From: Actinomycetes bacterium
Lineage (GTDB): Bacteria; Actinomycetota; Acidimicrobiia; Acidimicrobiales; Acidimicrobilacustridaceae
Length of the DNA: 64,000 nt
Direction: 5' to 3'
Assembly: GCA_029782145.1 (NCBI GenBank)
Contig: JAKOVH010000030.1
Coordinates: forward strand, 248,001-312,000
The translations under genes and the position numbers were made by a program. Below are positions 27,801 to 35,151 of this stretch, one piece after another. Each line of letters begins with the position of its first letter. The first letter of the stretch is position 1. Below the pieces are notes generated by a model. The model had not been told where the DNA came from. It made no database searches and was given only the letters and a program-made list of their open reading frames with translations.

Positions 27801-28207
27801 GGCGCCACCGGCCGGAACACGGGGATGAAGACCGGGTCGTGGTCCTCGAACACCACCTCGACCGGCATGCCGATGCGCACGTCGTCGGGCTCGACGTCGA
27901 CGAGGTTGGTGGTGAGCCGCACGTCGGGCTGCTCGTCGATGCTGACGAGGGCGATGACGTACGGGTCGGTGCTGCCGTCCCACGGCTGGTGGTTGACGGT
28001 GAACGAGTGCACCGTCGCCCGTCCGCTCACCTCGCCCGGCGCCGCCTCCCGGGCCTGGCAGCGCGGGCAGTACGGCGCCGGTGGGTGGATCAGGTAGGCG
28101 CACGACGAGCACCGCAGGAAGCGCAGCGTGCCGTCGGCGCCGGAGGTCCAGAAGAACGCACTCGGCTCGTCGGTGGTGGGCAGCACCCTGAAGGCCGGTT
28201 CCGACAT
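27797..28207 (-). CDS. DUF35 / OB-fold acyl-CoA-associated protein (ChsH2 C-terminal-like)
   Basis: A 136-residue DUF35 protein. A rubredoxin-like zinc ribbon is formed by CSSC and CPRC (RCSSCAYLIHPPAPYCPRC, near residues 32-50), followed by an OB fold (GRATVHSFTVNHQPW; PYVIALVSIDEQPDVRLTTNLVD; GMPVEVVFED). Such proteins bind thiolase-like partners and shape their active site; ChsH2-Ltp2 is the known case. An upstream in-frame ATG at 28267 would overlap the divergent promoter, so the ATG at 28207 is chosen. TAACGT at 28242-28247 is a likely minus-strand -10. Confidence 0.85.
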   Translation of the reverse strand: MSEPAFRVLPTTDEPSAFFWTSGADGTLRFLRCSSCAYLIHPPAPYCPRCQAREAAPGEVSGRATVHSFTVNHQPWDGSTDPYVIALVSIDEQPDVRLTTNLVDVEPDDVRIGMPVEVVFEDHDPVFIPVFRPVAP

Positions 28208-28256
28208 GTCCCCCCGTTCCCCCTGCGATGTGGCGGGAGAGACGTTAGCGTTCACC

Positions 28257-28271
28257 GAGAGCACCATTCGC
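28257..28271. promoter_or_regulatory. Weak candidate operator, palindrome family GAnAAC-N3-GTTCTC
   Basis: GAGAGCACCATTCGC keeps nine of twelve consensus positions. It lies at the expected start of the P450 transcript, just after the overlapping divergent -10 hexamers TAGCGT (28246-28251, plus) and TAACGT (28242-28247, minus). Confidence 0.35.
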
Positions 28272-28293
28272 GTGGCACGACGGGGGAAGGGCC

Positions 28294-29553
28294 ATGGCAG
28301 AGGGCAACACGGCCGAGGGCAACACGGCCGAGGACAGCACGGCCCAGGGCAGCACGGGGAAGGCCGACGACCTGGGCGGCATCATGGAGGCGCTCGCCGC
28401 CATGACGACCCGAGAGCCCCAGGGGAGCTACCGCGCGTTGCGCACCGACGCGCCGGTGCTGCGCATGGAGGGCGTGGGCGTGATCGTGAGCCGACGGGCC
28501 GACGTCGACGAGGTGCTGCGCCACCCGGAGCTGTTCTCGTCGAACATGTCGGCGGTCGACCTCAAGAACAAGCGGCCGCTCATCCCGCTGCAGATCGACC
28601 CGCCCGAGCACAAGAAGTACCGCAAGATCCTCGACCCGCTGTTCGCTCCGCAGCGCATGAAGCTGCTCGAGGAGCCCGTGGCCCGCCTGGTGAACGAGCT
28701 CATCGACGGGTTCGGCGACGCCGACGAGATCGACTTCGCCCGGCAGTTCTCCGTGCCGTTCCCGTCGCAGGTGTTCCTGACTCTGTTCGGGCTCCCGCTC
28801 GACGAGCTGCCCCGGTTCCTCGAGATCAAGGACGGGATCATCCGCCCCGACCAGGTGCTGGGCAAGCCCCGGGAGCACCCCGAGGTGTCGGCCTACCAGC
28901 AGGGCATCGCCGACTCCATCTACGAGTACTTCGAGGGCGTGCTCGACGAGCGCGAGCGTGAGCGGCGCGACGACATCCTCAGCCGGTTCCTCGACGCCGA
29001 GGTCGACGGCGACCGGCTCAGCCGCGAGGACATCCTCGACATCTGCTTCCTGTTCCTCATCGCCGGGCTCGACACCGTGTCGGCCTCCCTCGACTGCTTC
29101 TTCGGCTACCTCGCCGAGCACCCCGACGACCGGCGCCGGCTCGTGGCTGATCCGTCGCTCACCGTCGGGGCGGTCGAGGAGCTGCTGCGGTGGGAGACGC
29201 CGGTGGTGATGGTCCCCCGGGTGGCGCTCGACGACACCGAGATCGGCGGGTGCCCGGTGCACGCCGGCGAGCACGTCACGGTCGCGCTGGGGTCGGCCAA
29301 CACCGACGAGGACGACCTGCCCGACGCCGACGAGGTCCACTGGGACCGGCCGGTCAACCGGCACCTCGCCTTCGGTGGGGGTGTGCACCGGTGCCTCGGC
29401 AGCCACCTCGCCCGCATGGAGCTGCGGGTGGCGCTGCGGGAGTGGCACGCCCGCATCCCCGACTACCGCATCCCGCCCGGTGTCGAGCTCGTCTACACGC
29501 CCGGGATCCGCTCGCTCGAGACGTTCCCGATGCAGCTCGGCGTCTCGGCCTGA
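28294..29553 (+). CDS. Cytochrome P450
   Basis: A 419-residue CYP. The I-helix is FLIAGLDTVSASLDC (Asp-Thr pair), the K-helix ExxR is in EELLRWETP, and the heme Cys is about 367 in FGGGVHRCLGSHLARMELRV. The segment DPPEHKKYRKILDPLFAPQRM is the usual C-helix region. The N-terminus has a tandem pentapeptide extension not seen in most CYPs; GGGGAAGGG before the ATG at 28294 supports this start, while an ATG at 28384 would remove the repeats. It diverges from the DUF35-thiolase pair and may act on the same substrate. Confidence 0.92.
   Translation: MAEGNTAEGNTAEDSTAQGSTGKADDLGGIMEALAAMTTREPQGSYRALRTDAPVLRMEGVGVIVSRRADVDEVLRHPELFSSNMSAVDLKNKRPLIPLQIDPPEHKKYRKILDPLFAPQRMKLLEEPVARLVNELIDGFGDADEIDFARQFSVPFPSQVFLTLFGLPLDELPRFLEIKDGIIRPDQVLGKPREHPEVSAYQQGIADSIYEYFEGVLDERERERRDDILSRFLDAEVDGDRLSREDILDICFLFLIAGLDTVSASLDCFFGYLAEHPDDRRRLVADPSLTVGAVEELLRWETPVVMVPRVALDDTEIGGCPVHAGEHVTVALGSANTDEDDLPDADEVHWDRPVNRHLAFGGGVHRCLGSHLARMELRVALREWHARIPDYRIPPGVELVYTPGIRSLETFPMQLGVSA
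28300..28359 (+). repeat. Four 15-nt tandem repeats within the P450 N-terminus
   Basis: Units at 28300, 28315, 28330 and 28345 encode EGNTA, EGNTA, EDSTA and QGSTG. The first two are identical at DNA level, and the others differ by a few bases. This is a likely site of slipped-strand length change, and it encodes a disordered tail. Confidence 0.85.
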
Positions 29554-29575
29554 CCCGAGGGCCCGGCCCGGTCTG

Positions 29576-29596
29576 TATCGTCGTGGCGACACGACG
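29576..29596 (+). promoter_or_regulatory. Probable promoter with inverted repeat before the FDOR gene
   Basis: TATCGT at 29576-29581 could be a -10. It overlaps a perfect 7-bp inverted repeat (29579-29585 with 29590-29596, spacer GCGA), which may be an operator different from the other palindrome family. Confidence 0.35.
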
Positions 29597-29670
29597 GCCG
29601 GAGCCCACCCCGGGGGCTCCCGCTCCGGCCCGTCCCCGCATGCACCGAGCCACCGGAGGAAGTCGGGCCC

Positions 29671-30180
29671 ATGGGCGTGAACCAGCGGTCGCAGATCGTG
29701 ATGAGCGACGACGAGGTCGTCGAGTTCATCGAGCGGAGCCGGACCGGCACCCTCGCCACCATCGGTCCCACGGGGCTGCCCCACCTGGTGGCCATGTGGT
29801 ACGGGTACGTCGACGGGAGCATCTACTTCGAGACCAAGGCCAAGTCGCAGAAGGCGGTGAACCTCCGGCGTGACCCACGGGCGGTCGTGTCGATCGAGGC
29901 CGGGCGCACCTACGACCAGCTGCGGGGGGTGGCCATCGAGGGCACCACGACCCTCATCGAGGACACCACCGCCGACGAGTACTGGGCCGCGGCCATCAAC
30001 GTGTTCGAGCGCTACAACGGGCCGTACTCCGAGGAGATGCACCCGTTCGTCGAGACCATGATGAACAAGCGCATCGTGGTGAAGATCACGCCCACGCGCA
30101 TCCGCTCGTGGGACCACCGCAAGCTCGGCCTGCCGGCCATGCCCCTCGGCGGCACCACCGCCGAGTTCCTCGACGACTAG
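29671..30180 (+). CDS. Pyridoxamine-5'-phosphate-oxidase-fold flavin/F420 protein (FDOR-B-like)
   Basis: A 169-residue split beta-barrel protein. RTGTLATIGPTGLPHLVAMWYGYVDGSIYFETKAKSQKAVNLRRDPRAVVSIEAG follows the FDOR/PNPOx pattern in which LATIG and KxxNL contact the phosphate of F420 or FMN. Small actinobacterial proteins of this type reduce quinones, heme products or other electrophiles. GGAGGA precedes the ATG. It lies in the same direction as the upstream P450, after 117 nt with an apparent promoter of its own. The cofactor is inferred from family resemblance only. Confidence 0.82.
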   Translation: MGVNQRSQIVMSDDEVVEFIERSRTGTLATIGPTGLPHLVAMWYGYVDGSIYFETKAKSQKAVNLRRDPRAVVSIEAGRTYDQLRGVAIEGTTTLIEDTTADEYWAAAINVFERYNGPYSEEMHPFVETMMNKRIVVKITPTRIRSWDHRKLGLPAMPLGGTTAEFLDD

Positions 30181-30262
30181 CCAGCCGGCGCCGCCCCGGC
30201 CGGGCAGCGGCCCCACTCGGCGTGCTCGCGCTCCGTGGCGGCGCGCCCCGCTTCGGACCGGG

Positions 30263-30925
30263 TCACCGCGATGCTCGCCGGTTCGAGGAGCCTGCTCGGG
30301 CCGTGGCGAGGCAGAAGCCGACCAGGTGGTCGAGCTCGGCTCGTGGGGCGCGGCTCTTGGCCCACAGGTGCTCGGCCAGGCGCCCCACGATCGCCAGGCC
30401 CACCAGCTCGGCGTCGAGCTCGGGCCGGGAGCTGCCCAGCTCAGCGAACGGCGCCTCGAGCAGGGCGGCGAGCGGTGCGCTCGCCGACGCCCCGGCCGAG
30501 GTGGTGCCCTGCACGCCGGCCGCGTTCCAGAGCACGGCCAGGGTCGTGGCGGCGACGTCGTCGTCGGCGGCTTGCGCCATCACCCCGTGCACCCAACGCC
30601 GCACCTTCCCGGCGGGTGTCGGGTCCTTGGCCATCTGGTGCTCGAGGTAGCTGCGCAACTGCTGGGTCCCGTCCTCCAGGATGGCGACGACGAGCGCGTC
30701 CTTCGACGCGAAGTGGCGGTAGAAGGCGTCGTTCGACAGGCCCGCCTCGCTGACGATGTCGGCGACGCGTGGCCGGGACTCGGTGCCGCACCGCCGGATC
30801 ACCGTGCGGCCGGCGTCGAGCAGGCGGCGGACCTCGGTCGAGTAGTCCGGGGCGCGGCTGGCGAGCGTCTGGCGGGCGATGCGGGCCGCAACATCGTTCT
30901 CCGGATCGCTCATTGCGTTCGGCAT
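30263..30925 (-). CDS. TetR/AcrR family regulator
   Basis: A 220-residue regulator. Its HTH is PRVADIVSEAGLSNDAFYRHFASKDALVVAIL at about 55-85, followed by a helical effector domain. TATGAT at 30934-30939 on the minus strand is a near-perfect -10 eight bases before the ATG at 30925, so the message is probably leaderless; an ATG at 30913 is the alternative start. The palindrome at 30929-30943 covers this -10 and also the divergent TATTCT. This regulator should therefore repress itself and the ACAD11-like operon. Whether it also reads the related palindromes elsewhere is open. Confidence 0.85.
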   Translation of the reverse strand: MPNAMSDPENDVAARIARQTLASRAPDYSTEVRRLLDAGRTVIRRCGTESRPRVADIVSEAGLSNDAFYRHFASKDALVVAILEDGTQQLRSYLEHQMAKDPTPAGKVRRWVHGVMAQAADDDVAATTLAVLWNAAGVQGTTSAGASASAPLAALLEAPFAELGSSRPELDAELVGLAIVGRLAEHLWAKSRAPRAELDHLVGFCLATARAGSSNRRASR

Positions 30926-30928
30926 GTC

Positions 30929-30943
30929 CAGAATCATATTCTG
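30929..30943. promoter_or_regulatory. Operator with overlapping divergent -10 elements
   Basis: CAGAATCATATTCTG is a perfect palindrome with a CAT spacer; arms extend one further base on each side. TATGAT (minus, 30934-30939) and TATTCT (plus, 30937-30942) lie within it. The layout is like the other candidate operators, but both half-sites change the outer G and inner C, so it may belong to a different TetR protein. Confidence 0.65.
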
Positions 30944-30974
30944 GCGCCGAGACCGAGGAGAAGGGGGGCGCACC

Positions 30975-32276
30975 ATGGCATGGGACTTCGAGACCGATCC
31001 CGAGTACCAGGCGAAGCTCGACTGGGCCGACGAGTTCGTGCGGGAGGAGGTGGAGCCCCTCGACGTGATGTTCCCGGGCAAGGCCTTCTGGCCGCCCGAC
31101 GACACGATCCGCAAGATCATCACGCCCCTCAAGGAGGAGGTGAAGGCCCACGACCTGTGGGCCACCCACCTCGGCCCCGAGCTCGGCGGCCAGGGCCACG
31201 GCCAGCTCAAGCTGTCGCTGCTCAACGAGATCCTGGGCCGCTCGATGTGGGCCCCGATCATCTTCGGCTGCCAGGCGCCCGACACCGGCAACGCCGAGAT
31301 CATCGCCCACTACGGCACCGAGGAGCAGAAGGAGAAGTACCTGAAGCCGCTGCTCGAGGGCGAGGTGTTCTCGTGCTACTCGATGACCGAGCCCCAGGGC
31401 GGCTCCGACCCCACCTTGTTCACGACCCGGGCCGTCAAGGACGGCGACGAGTGGGTCATCAACGGGTGGAAGTACTTCTCCTCGAACGCCCGCACCGCCT
31501 CGTTCCTCATCGTCATGGCGGTCAGCGACCCCGACACCAGCGCCTACCAGGGCATGTCGATGTTCCTCGTCCCGACCGACACGCCCGGTGTGAAGATCGA
31601 GCGCAACGTCGCCCTCGCCGGCGAGCCCGACGAGGAGGGCATGCACGCCCTCATCCACTACGACGACGTGCGGGTGCCGGCCTCGGCGCTGCTCGGGGGC
31701 GAGGGCCAGGCCTTCGCCGTGGCCCAGACCCGCCTCGGCGGCGGGCGCATCCACCACGCCATGCGCACCATCGGCATGTGCCAGAAGGGCCTCGACGCCA
31801 TGTGCGAGCGTGCGCTGAGCCGGGAGGTGTCGGGCGGGCGCCTGGCCGACAAGCAGTTCATCCAGGGCTACATCGCCGACTCCTACGCCCAGCTCATGCA
31901 GTTCCGGCTCTACACGCTCTACACGGCCTGGTCGATCGACAAGCACCAGAACTACCTCAAGGTGCGCAAGGACATCGCCGCCATCAAGGTGCTCATGCCC
32001 GGCGTGCTGCACGACATCGCCTGGCGGGCCATCCAGATCCACGGCGCCCTCGGCGTCACCAACGAGATGCCGTTCGCCTCGATGATGAACGGCGCCAGCA
32101 TCATGGGCCTGGCCGACGGGCCCACCGAGGTCCACAAGGTCACGGTGGCCAAGCAGGTGCTGCGCAACTACGAGGCGGTCGACACCATGTGGCCCTCCCA
32201 GCACATCCCGACGCGGCGGGCGGCGGCCGAGCAGAAGTTCGCCGCCGTCCTGGAGCACGAAGTGGGGAACCTGTAG
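30975..32276 (+). CDS. ACAD10/11-like acyl-CoA dehydrogenase
   Basis: A 433-residue acyl-CoA dehydrogenase. Flavin-binding segments are CYSMTEPQGGSDPTLF and WVINGWKYFSSNA. The C-terminal motif is GLADGPTEVHKVTVAKQVL, the 'ADGPxEVH' form typical of ACAD10/ACAD11 instead of the usual YEGTxEI. In the known ACAD11 and LvaC systems the enzyme works with a kinase-like domain to convert 4-hydroxyacyl-CoA through a 4-phospho intermediate. The next gene encodes such a kinase as a separate chain, starting directly after the stop codon. GGAGAAGGGGG precedes the ATG. Confidence 0.87.
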   Translation: MAWDFETDPEYQAKLDWADEFVREEVEPLDVMFPGKAFWPPDDTIRKIITPLKEEVKAHDLWATHLGPELGGQGHGQLKLSLLNEILGRSMWAPIIFGCQAPDTGNAEIIAHYGTEEQKEKYLKPLLEGEVFSCYSMTEPQGGSDPTLFTTRAVKDGDEWVINGWKYFSSNARTASFLIVMAVSDPDTSAYQGMSMFLVPTDTPGVKIERNVALAGEPDEEGMHALIHYDDVRVPASALLGGEGQAFAVAQTRLGGGRIHHAMRTIGMCQKGLDAMCERALSREVSGGRLADKQFIQGYIADSYAQLMQFRLYTLYTAWSIDKHQNYLKVRKDIAAIKVLMPGVLHDIAWRAIQIHGALGVTNEMPFASMMNGASIMGLADGPTEVHKVTVAKQVLRNYEAVDTMWPSQHIPTRRAAAEQKFAAVLEHEVGNL

Positions 32277-33293
32277 ATGATCGACACCGACCGCCTCGCC
32301 ACCTGGCTCGACGGCCAGGACCTGCCCGGCACGGGCGCCCCGATCGACGCGTCGTTCGTCTCGGGTGGCAGCCAGAACGAGATCTACGAGATCCGCCGCG
32401 GCGACCTGCACGGCGCCCTGCGCATGCCGCCCACCGGCGCGCCCGAGGCCCGCGACGCCGGGATCCTGCGCGAGTGGCGCATCATCCAGGCCCTCGACGG
32501 CACCGACGTGCCCCACACCGAGGCCATCGCCTACTGCGGCGACGCCGAGGTGCTGGGCCGGCCCTTCTACGTCATGGGCTGGGTCGACGGCTGGTCGCCG
32601 ATGGCGCACCGGGAGGGCTGGCCGGCCCCGTTCGACACCGACCTCGAGGCCCGTCGAGGCCTGGCCTTCGAGCTGGTGAACGGCATCGCCCTGCTGTCCA
32701 AGGTCGACTGGCGGGCCAAGGGCCTCGAGGACCTGGGCCGCCCCGACGGCTTCCACGAGCGCCAGGTCGACCGCTGGACCGCCTTCCTCGAGCGCATCAA
32801 GGGCCGTGAGCTGCCCGGCTTCGACGAGGCCTCCGCGTGGCTGCGCGCCCACAAGCCCATCGACTTCGTGCCCGGGCTCATGCACGGCGACTACCAGTTC
32901 GCCAACGTGATGTACCGCCACGGCGCCCCGGCGCAGCTCGCCGCCATCGTCGACTGGGAGATGGGCACGGTCGGCGACCCCAAGCTCGACCTGGCCTGGG
33001 TGGTGCAGAGCTGGCCCGAGGGCGACGAGCCGTCCGGCGGCATGAGCTACGTCGACATGACCGGCATGCCCACCCGCTCGGAGATGCTGGCCCACTACTC
33101 GGAGGTCTCCGGCCGGCAGGTCGACGACATCGACTACTACTGCGTGCTGGCCAAGTGGAAGCTGGCCGTCGTGCTCGAGCAGGGCTACCAGCGGGCCGGC
33201 GACAACCCCATGCTGCAGGCCTACGGCCCGCTCATCCTCGACCTGATGAAGGGCGCCGCCGAGCTGGCCGCCACGTCGGACTACCGGGGATGA
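32277..33293 (+). CDS. APH-family kinase, likely partner of the ACAD11-like enzyme
   Basis: A 338-residue aminoglycoside-phosphotransferase-fold kinase. The catalytic loop is HGDYQFANVM near residue 203 and the metal motif is IVDWEMG about 20 residues later. FVSGGSQNEIYEIRRGDLHGALR is the nucleotide loop region. The same fold forms the N-terminal half of human ACAD10/11 and the LvaA subunit of the Pseudomonas levulinate enzyme, where 4-hydroxyacyl-CoA is phosphorylated. The gene starts with no gap after the ACAD stop, and its own end overlaps the next hydratase. A drug-resistance role is unlikely in this setting. Confidence 0.85.
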   Translation: MIDTDRLATWLDGQDLPGTGAPIDASFVSGGSQNEIYEIRRGDLHGALRMPPTGAPEARDAGILREWRIIQALDGTDVPHTEAIAYCGDAEVLGRPFYVMGWVDGWSPMAHREGWPAPFDTDLEARRGLAFELVNGIALLSKVDWRAKGLEDLGRPDGFHERQVDRWTAFLERIKGRELPGFDEASAWLRAHKPIDFVPGLMHGDYQFANVMYRHGAPAQLAAIVDWEMGTVGDPKLDLAWVVQSWPEGDEPSGGMSYVDMTGMPTRSEMLAHYSEVSGRQVDDIDYYCVLAKWKLAVVLEQGYQRAGDNPMLQAYGPLILDLMKGAAELAATSDYRG

Positions 33294-34087
33294 ACGGCGA
33301 GGGCGGCCCCGGCGCCGAGCCGGAGCTGGTGCGGGAGCGCCGCGGTGCCGTCTCGGTGGTGCGCATCAACCGGCCCGAGGCCCGCAACGCGCTGAACCGG
33401 GCCGTGTTCGTCGGGCTGGCCGAGGCGATCACCGAGGCCGAGGCCGACCCCGAGGTGCGGGCGATCGTCCTCACGGGCACGGGGGAGCGCACGTTCTGCG
33501 CCGGGCTCGACCTGCGGGACTTCGCCGAGCAGGGCAGCCCGGGCGCCGACACCGCGGACGCCATGGAGGTGTTCCTGCGGCTGCAGAACGGCGAGGTCAC
33601 CGTGCCCATGGTGGGCGCCGCCAACGGTGCGGCGGTGGCCGGCGGCATGGAGATGCTGCTCGGCTGCGACGTGGTGGTGGCCTCGCCGGGGTGCCGCTTC
33701 GGGCTGCCCGAGGTCACCCGGGGCCTGTTCCCCGGCGGGTCGGGCACCACCATCGGCACCCGCATCCCCCTGGCCGTGGCCCTCGAGCTGATCCTCACCG
33801 GCGAGCTGATCGACGCGGCCCGGGCTTACGAGCTGGGACTGGTCAACCGCGTGGTGGCGCCCGACGAGGTGCTCCCCACCGCGGTGGCGCTGGCCGAGCG
33901 CATCGCCGCCAACGGTCCGCTCGCCGTCGCCGCGGCCAAGGAGCTGGTGCGGTTGTGGGCCACCGACCCCGCCGCCGCGCCCGGTCGCCGCGAGCACTGG
34001 CAGAAGGTCGTGTTCGACAGCGAGGACGCCCGCGAGGGCGCCCGGGCCTTCGTCGAGAAGCGCCCGCCGGTGTGGAAGGGCCGCTGA
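33290..34087 (+). CDS. Enoyl-CoA hydratase
   Basis: A 265-residue crotonase. VSVVRINRPEARNALN is the N-terminal strand, ERTFCAGLDLRDF and ANGAAVAGGMEMLLGCDVVVA form the oxyanion hole, and FGLPEVTRGLFPGGSGT contains the usual Glu of hydratases (PEV). It would hydrate the enoyl-CoA made by the upstream dehydrogenase step. The ATG overlaps the kinase stop. A zinc-free alcohol-dehydrogenase-family gene begins immediately after its stop. Confidence 0.87.
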   Translation: MNGEGGPGAEPELVRERRGAVSVVRINRPEARNALNRAVFVGLAEAITEAEADPEVRAIVLTGTGERTFCAGLDLRDFAEQGSPGADTADAMEVFLRLQNGEVTVPMVGAANGAAVAGGMEMLLGCDVVVASPGCRFGLPEVTRGLFPGGSGTTIGTRIPLAVALELILTGELIDAARAYELGLVNRVVAPDEVLPTAVALAERIAANGPLAVAAAKELVRLWATDPAAAPGRREHWQKVVFDSEDAREGARAFVEKRPPVWKGR

Positions 34088-34088
34088 G

Positions 34089-35072
34089 GTGAGGGCCGCC
34101 GTGTGCCGGCACCACGGCCCGCCGGAGGTCCTCAGCGTCGAGGACGTCCCGGCGCCAGAGCTGGGCCCCGGCCAGGTGCGGGTGCGGGTCGGTGCCGCCG
34201 CCGTGAACTTCCCCGACGTGTTGATCATCGCCGGCGAGTACCAGATGAAGGTGCCGCCCCCGTTCGTCGTCGGCAGCGAGCTGGCCGGCGTGGTCACCGA
34301 GGTGGCCGACGACGTCGAGGGCGTCGCCGTCGGCCGGCACGTCTTCGGCACCATGCTCGTCGGTGCCTTCGCCGAGGAGGCGGTGCTGGCCGCGTCGTCG
34401 GTCAGCGCCGTGCCCGACGGCGTCGACGACCGCACCGCCGCCGCCTTCGGCGTGGGCCACCGCACCGCCTACCACGTGCTGCGCTCCATCGCCCGGCTGC
34501 AGCCGGGGGAGGAGCTGGTGGTGCTCGGCGCCGGCGGTGGCGTGGGCCTGGCCGCCGTGCAGCTCGGCGCCGTGCTGGGCGCCACCGTCACCGCCGTCGC
34601 CTCCTCGCCCGAGAAGCTGGAGGCCGCCGCGTCCCTCGGCGCCACCCGGCTGGTCGACCACCGCGCCGCCGACCTGCGCCACGCGCTGCGCGAGCAGCTC
34701 CCCGATGGGGCCGACGTCGTCGTCGACCCGGTGGGCGGCACCCTGTCGGAAGCGGCGCTGCGCTCGCTGCGCTTCGGTGGGCGTTTCGTCACCGTGGGGT
34801 ACGCGGCGGGGGAGATCCCGCGCATCCCGCTCAACCTGGTGCTGCTCAAGGGCGTGCAGATCCTCGGCTTCCAGTTCATCGACTTCGCCACCCACATGCC
34901 CCACGAGCAGCGGCGCGACGAGGCCGAGCTCATGGCCCTGCTGGCCGAGGGCCGGGCCCGCCCCCACATCGGGGCCACCTTCCCGCTCGAGCACACCGCG
35001 GAGGCGCTCCGGCTGGTCGCCGACGGAGGCGCCATCGGCAAGGTCGTGATCGACGTGGGCGACGCCGGGTGA
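34089..35072 (+). CDS. Zinc-free MDR family oxidoreductase (quinone-oxidoreductase-like)
   Basis: A 327-residue medium-chain reductase. VNFPDVLIIAGEYQMKVPPPFVVGSELAGVV is the GroES-like domain, and VVLGAGGGVGLAAVQLGAVLGATVTAVASS is the NADPH loop with a GAGGGVG variant of the usual GAxGGVG. No zinc-binding Cys cluster is visible, so it resembles quinone or enoyl reductases (QOR/CurA types). It would use NADPH to reduce an enone or enoyl group. The GTG start lies one base after the hydratase stop codon. This is the last gene of the four-gene ACAD11-type operon. Confidence 0.86.
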   Translation: MRAAVCRHHGPPEVLSVEDVPAPELGPGQVRVRVGAAAVNFPDVLIIAGEYQMKVPPPFVVGSELAGVVTEVADDVEGVAVGRHVFGTMLVGAFAEEAVLAASSVSAVPDGVDDRTAAAFGVGHRTAYHVLRSIARLQPGEELVVLGAGGGVGLAAVQLGAVLGATVTAVASSPEKLEAAASLGATRLVDHRAADLRHALREQLPDGADVVVDPVGGTLSEAALRSLRFGGRFVTVGYAAGEIPRIPLNLVLLKGVQILGFQFIDFATHMPHEQRRDEAELMALLAEGRARPHIGATFPLEHTAEALRLVADGGAIGKVVIDVGDAG

Positions 35073-35112
35073 ACGAGGCCGCCGGTCCGCGCTAAGCTCG
35101 CTCTACACAGGC

Positions 35113-35127
35113 GATAACCACATTCTC
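35113..35127. promoter_or_regulatory. Candidate operator, palindrome family GAnAAC-N3-GTTCTC
   Basis: GATAACCACATTCTC differs from the sites near 23 kb by one base in the right half, apart from the spacer. TAAGCT at 35093-35098 could be the -10, so this copy would cover the transcription start of the six-gene operon. Confidence 0.6.
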
Positions 35128-35151
35128 GCACGTCACCCTGGGGGAAGCGCG

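Noticed and set aside
32277..33293. The APH-fold protein could be an aminoglycoside resistance gene.
   Set aside because: It is joined without a gap to an ACAD11-like gene and a hydratase, so acyl-CoA metabolism is the simpler reading.
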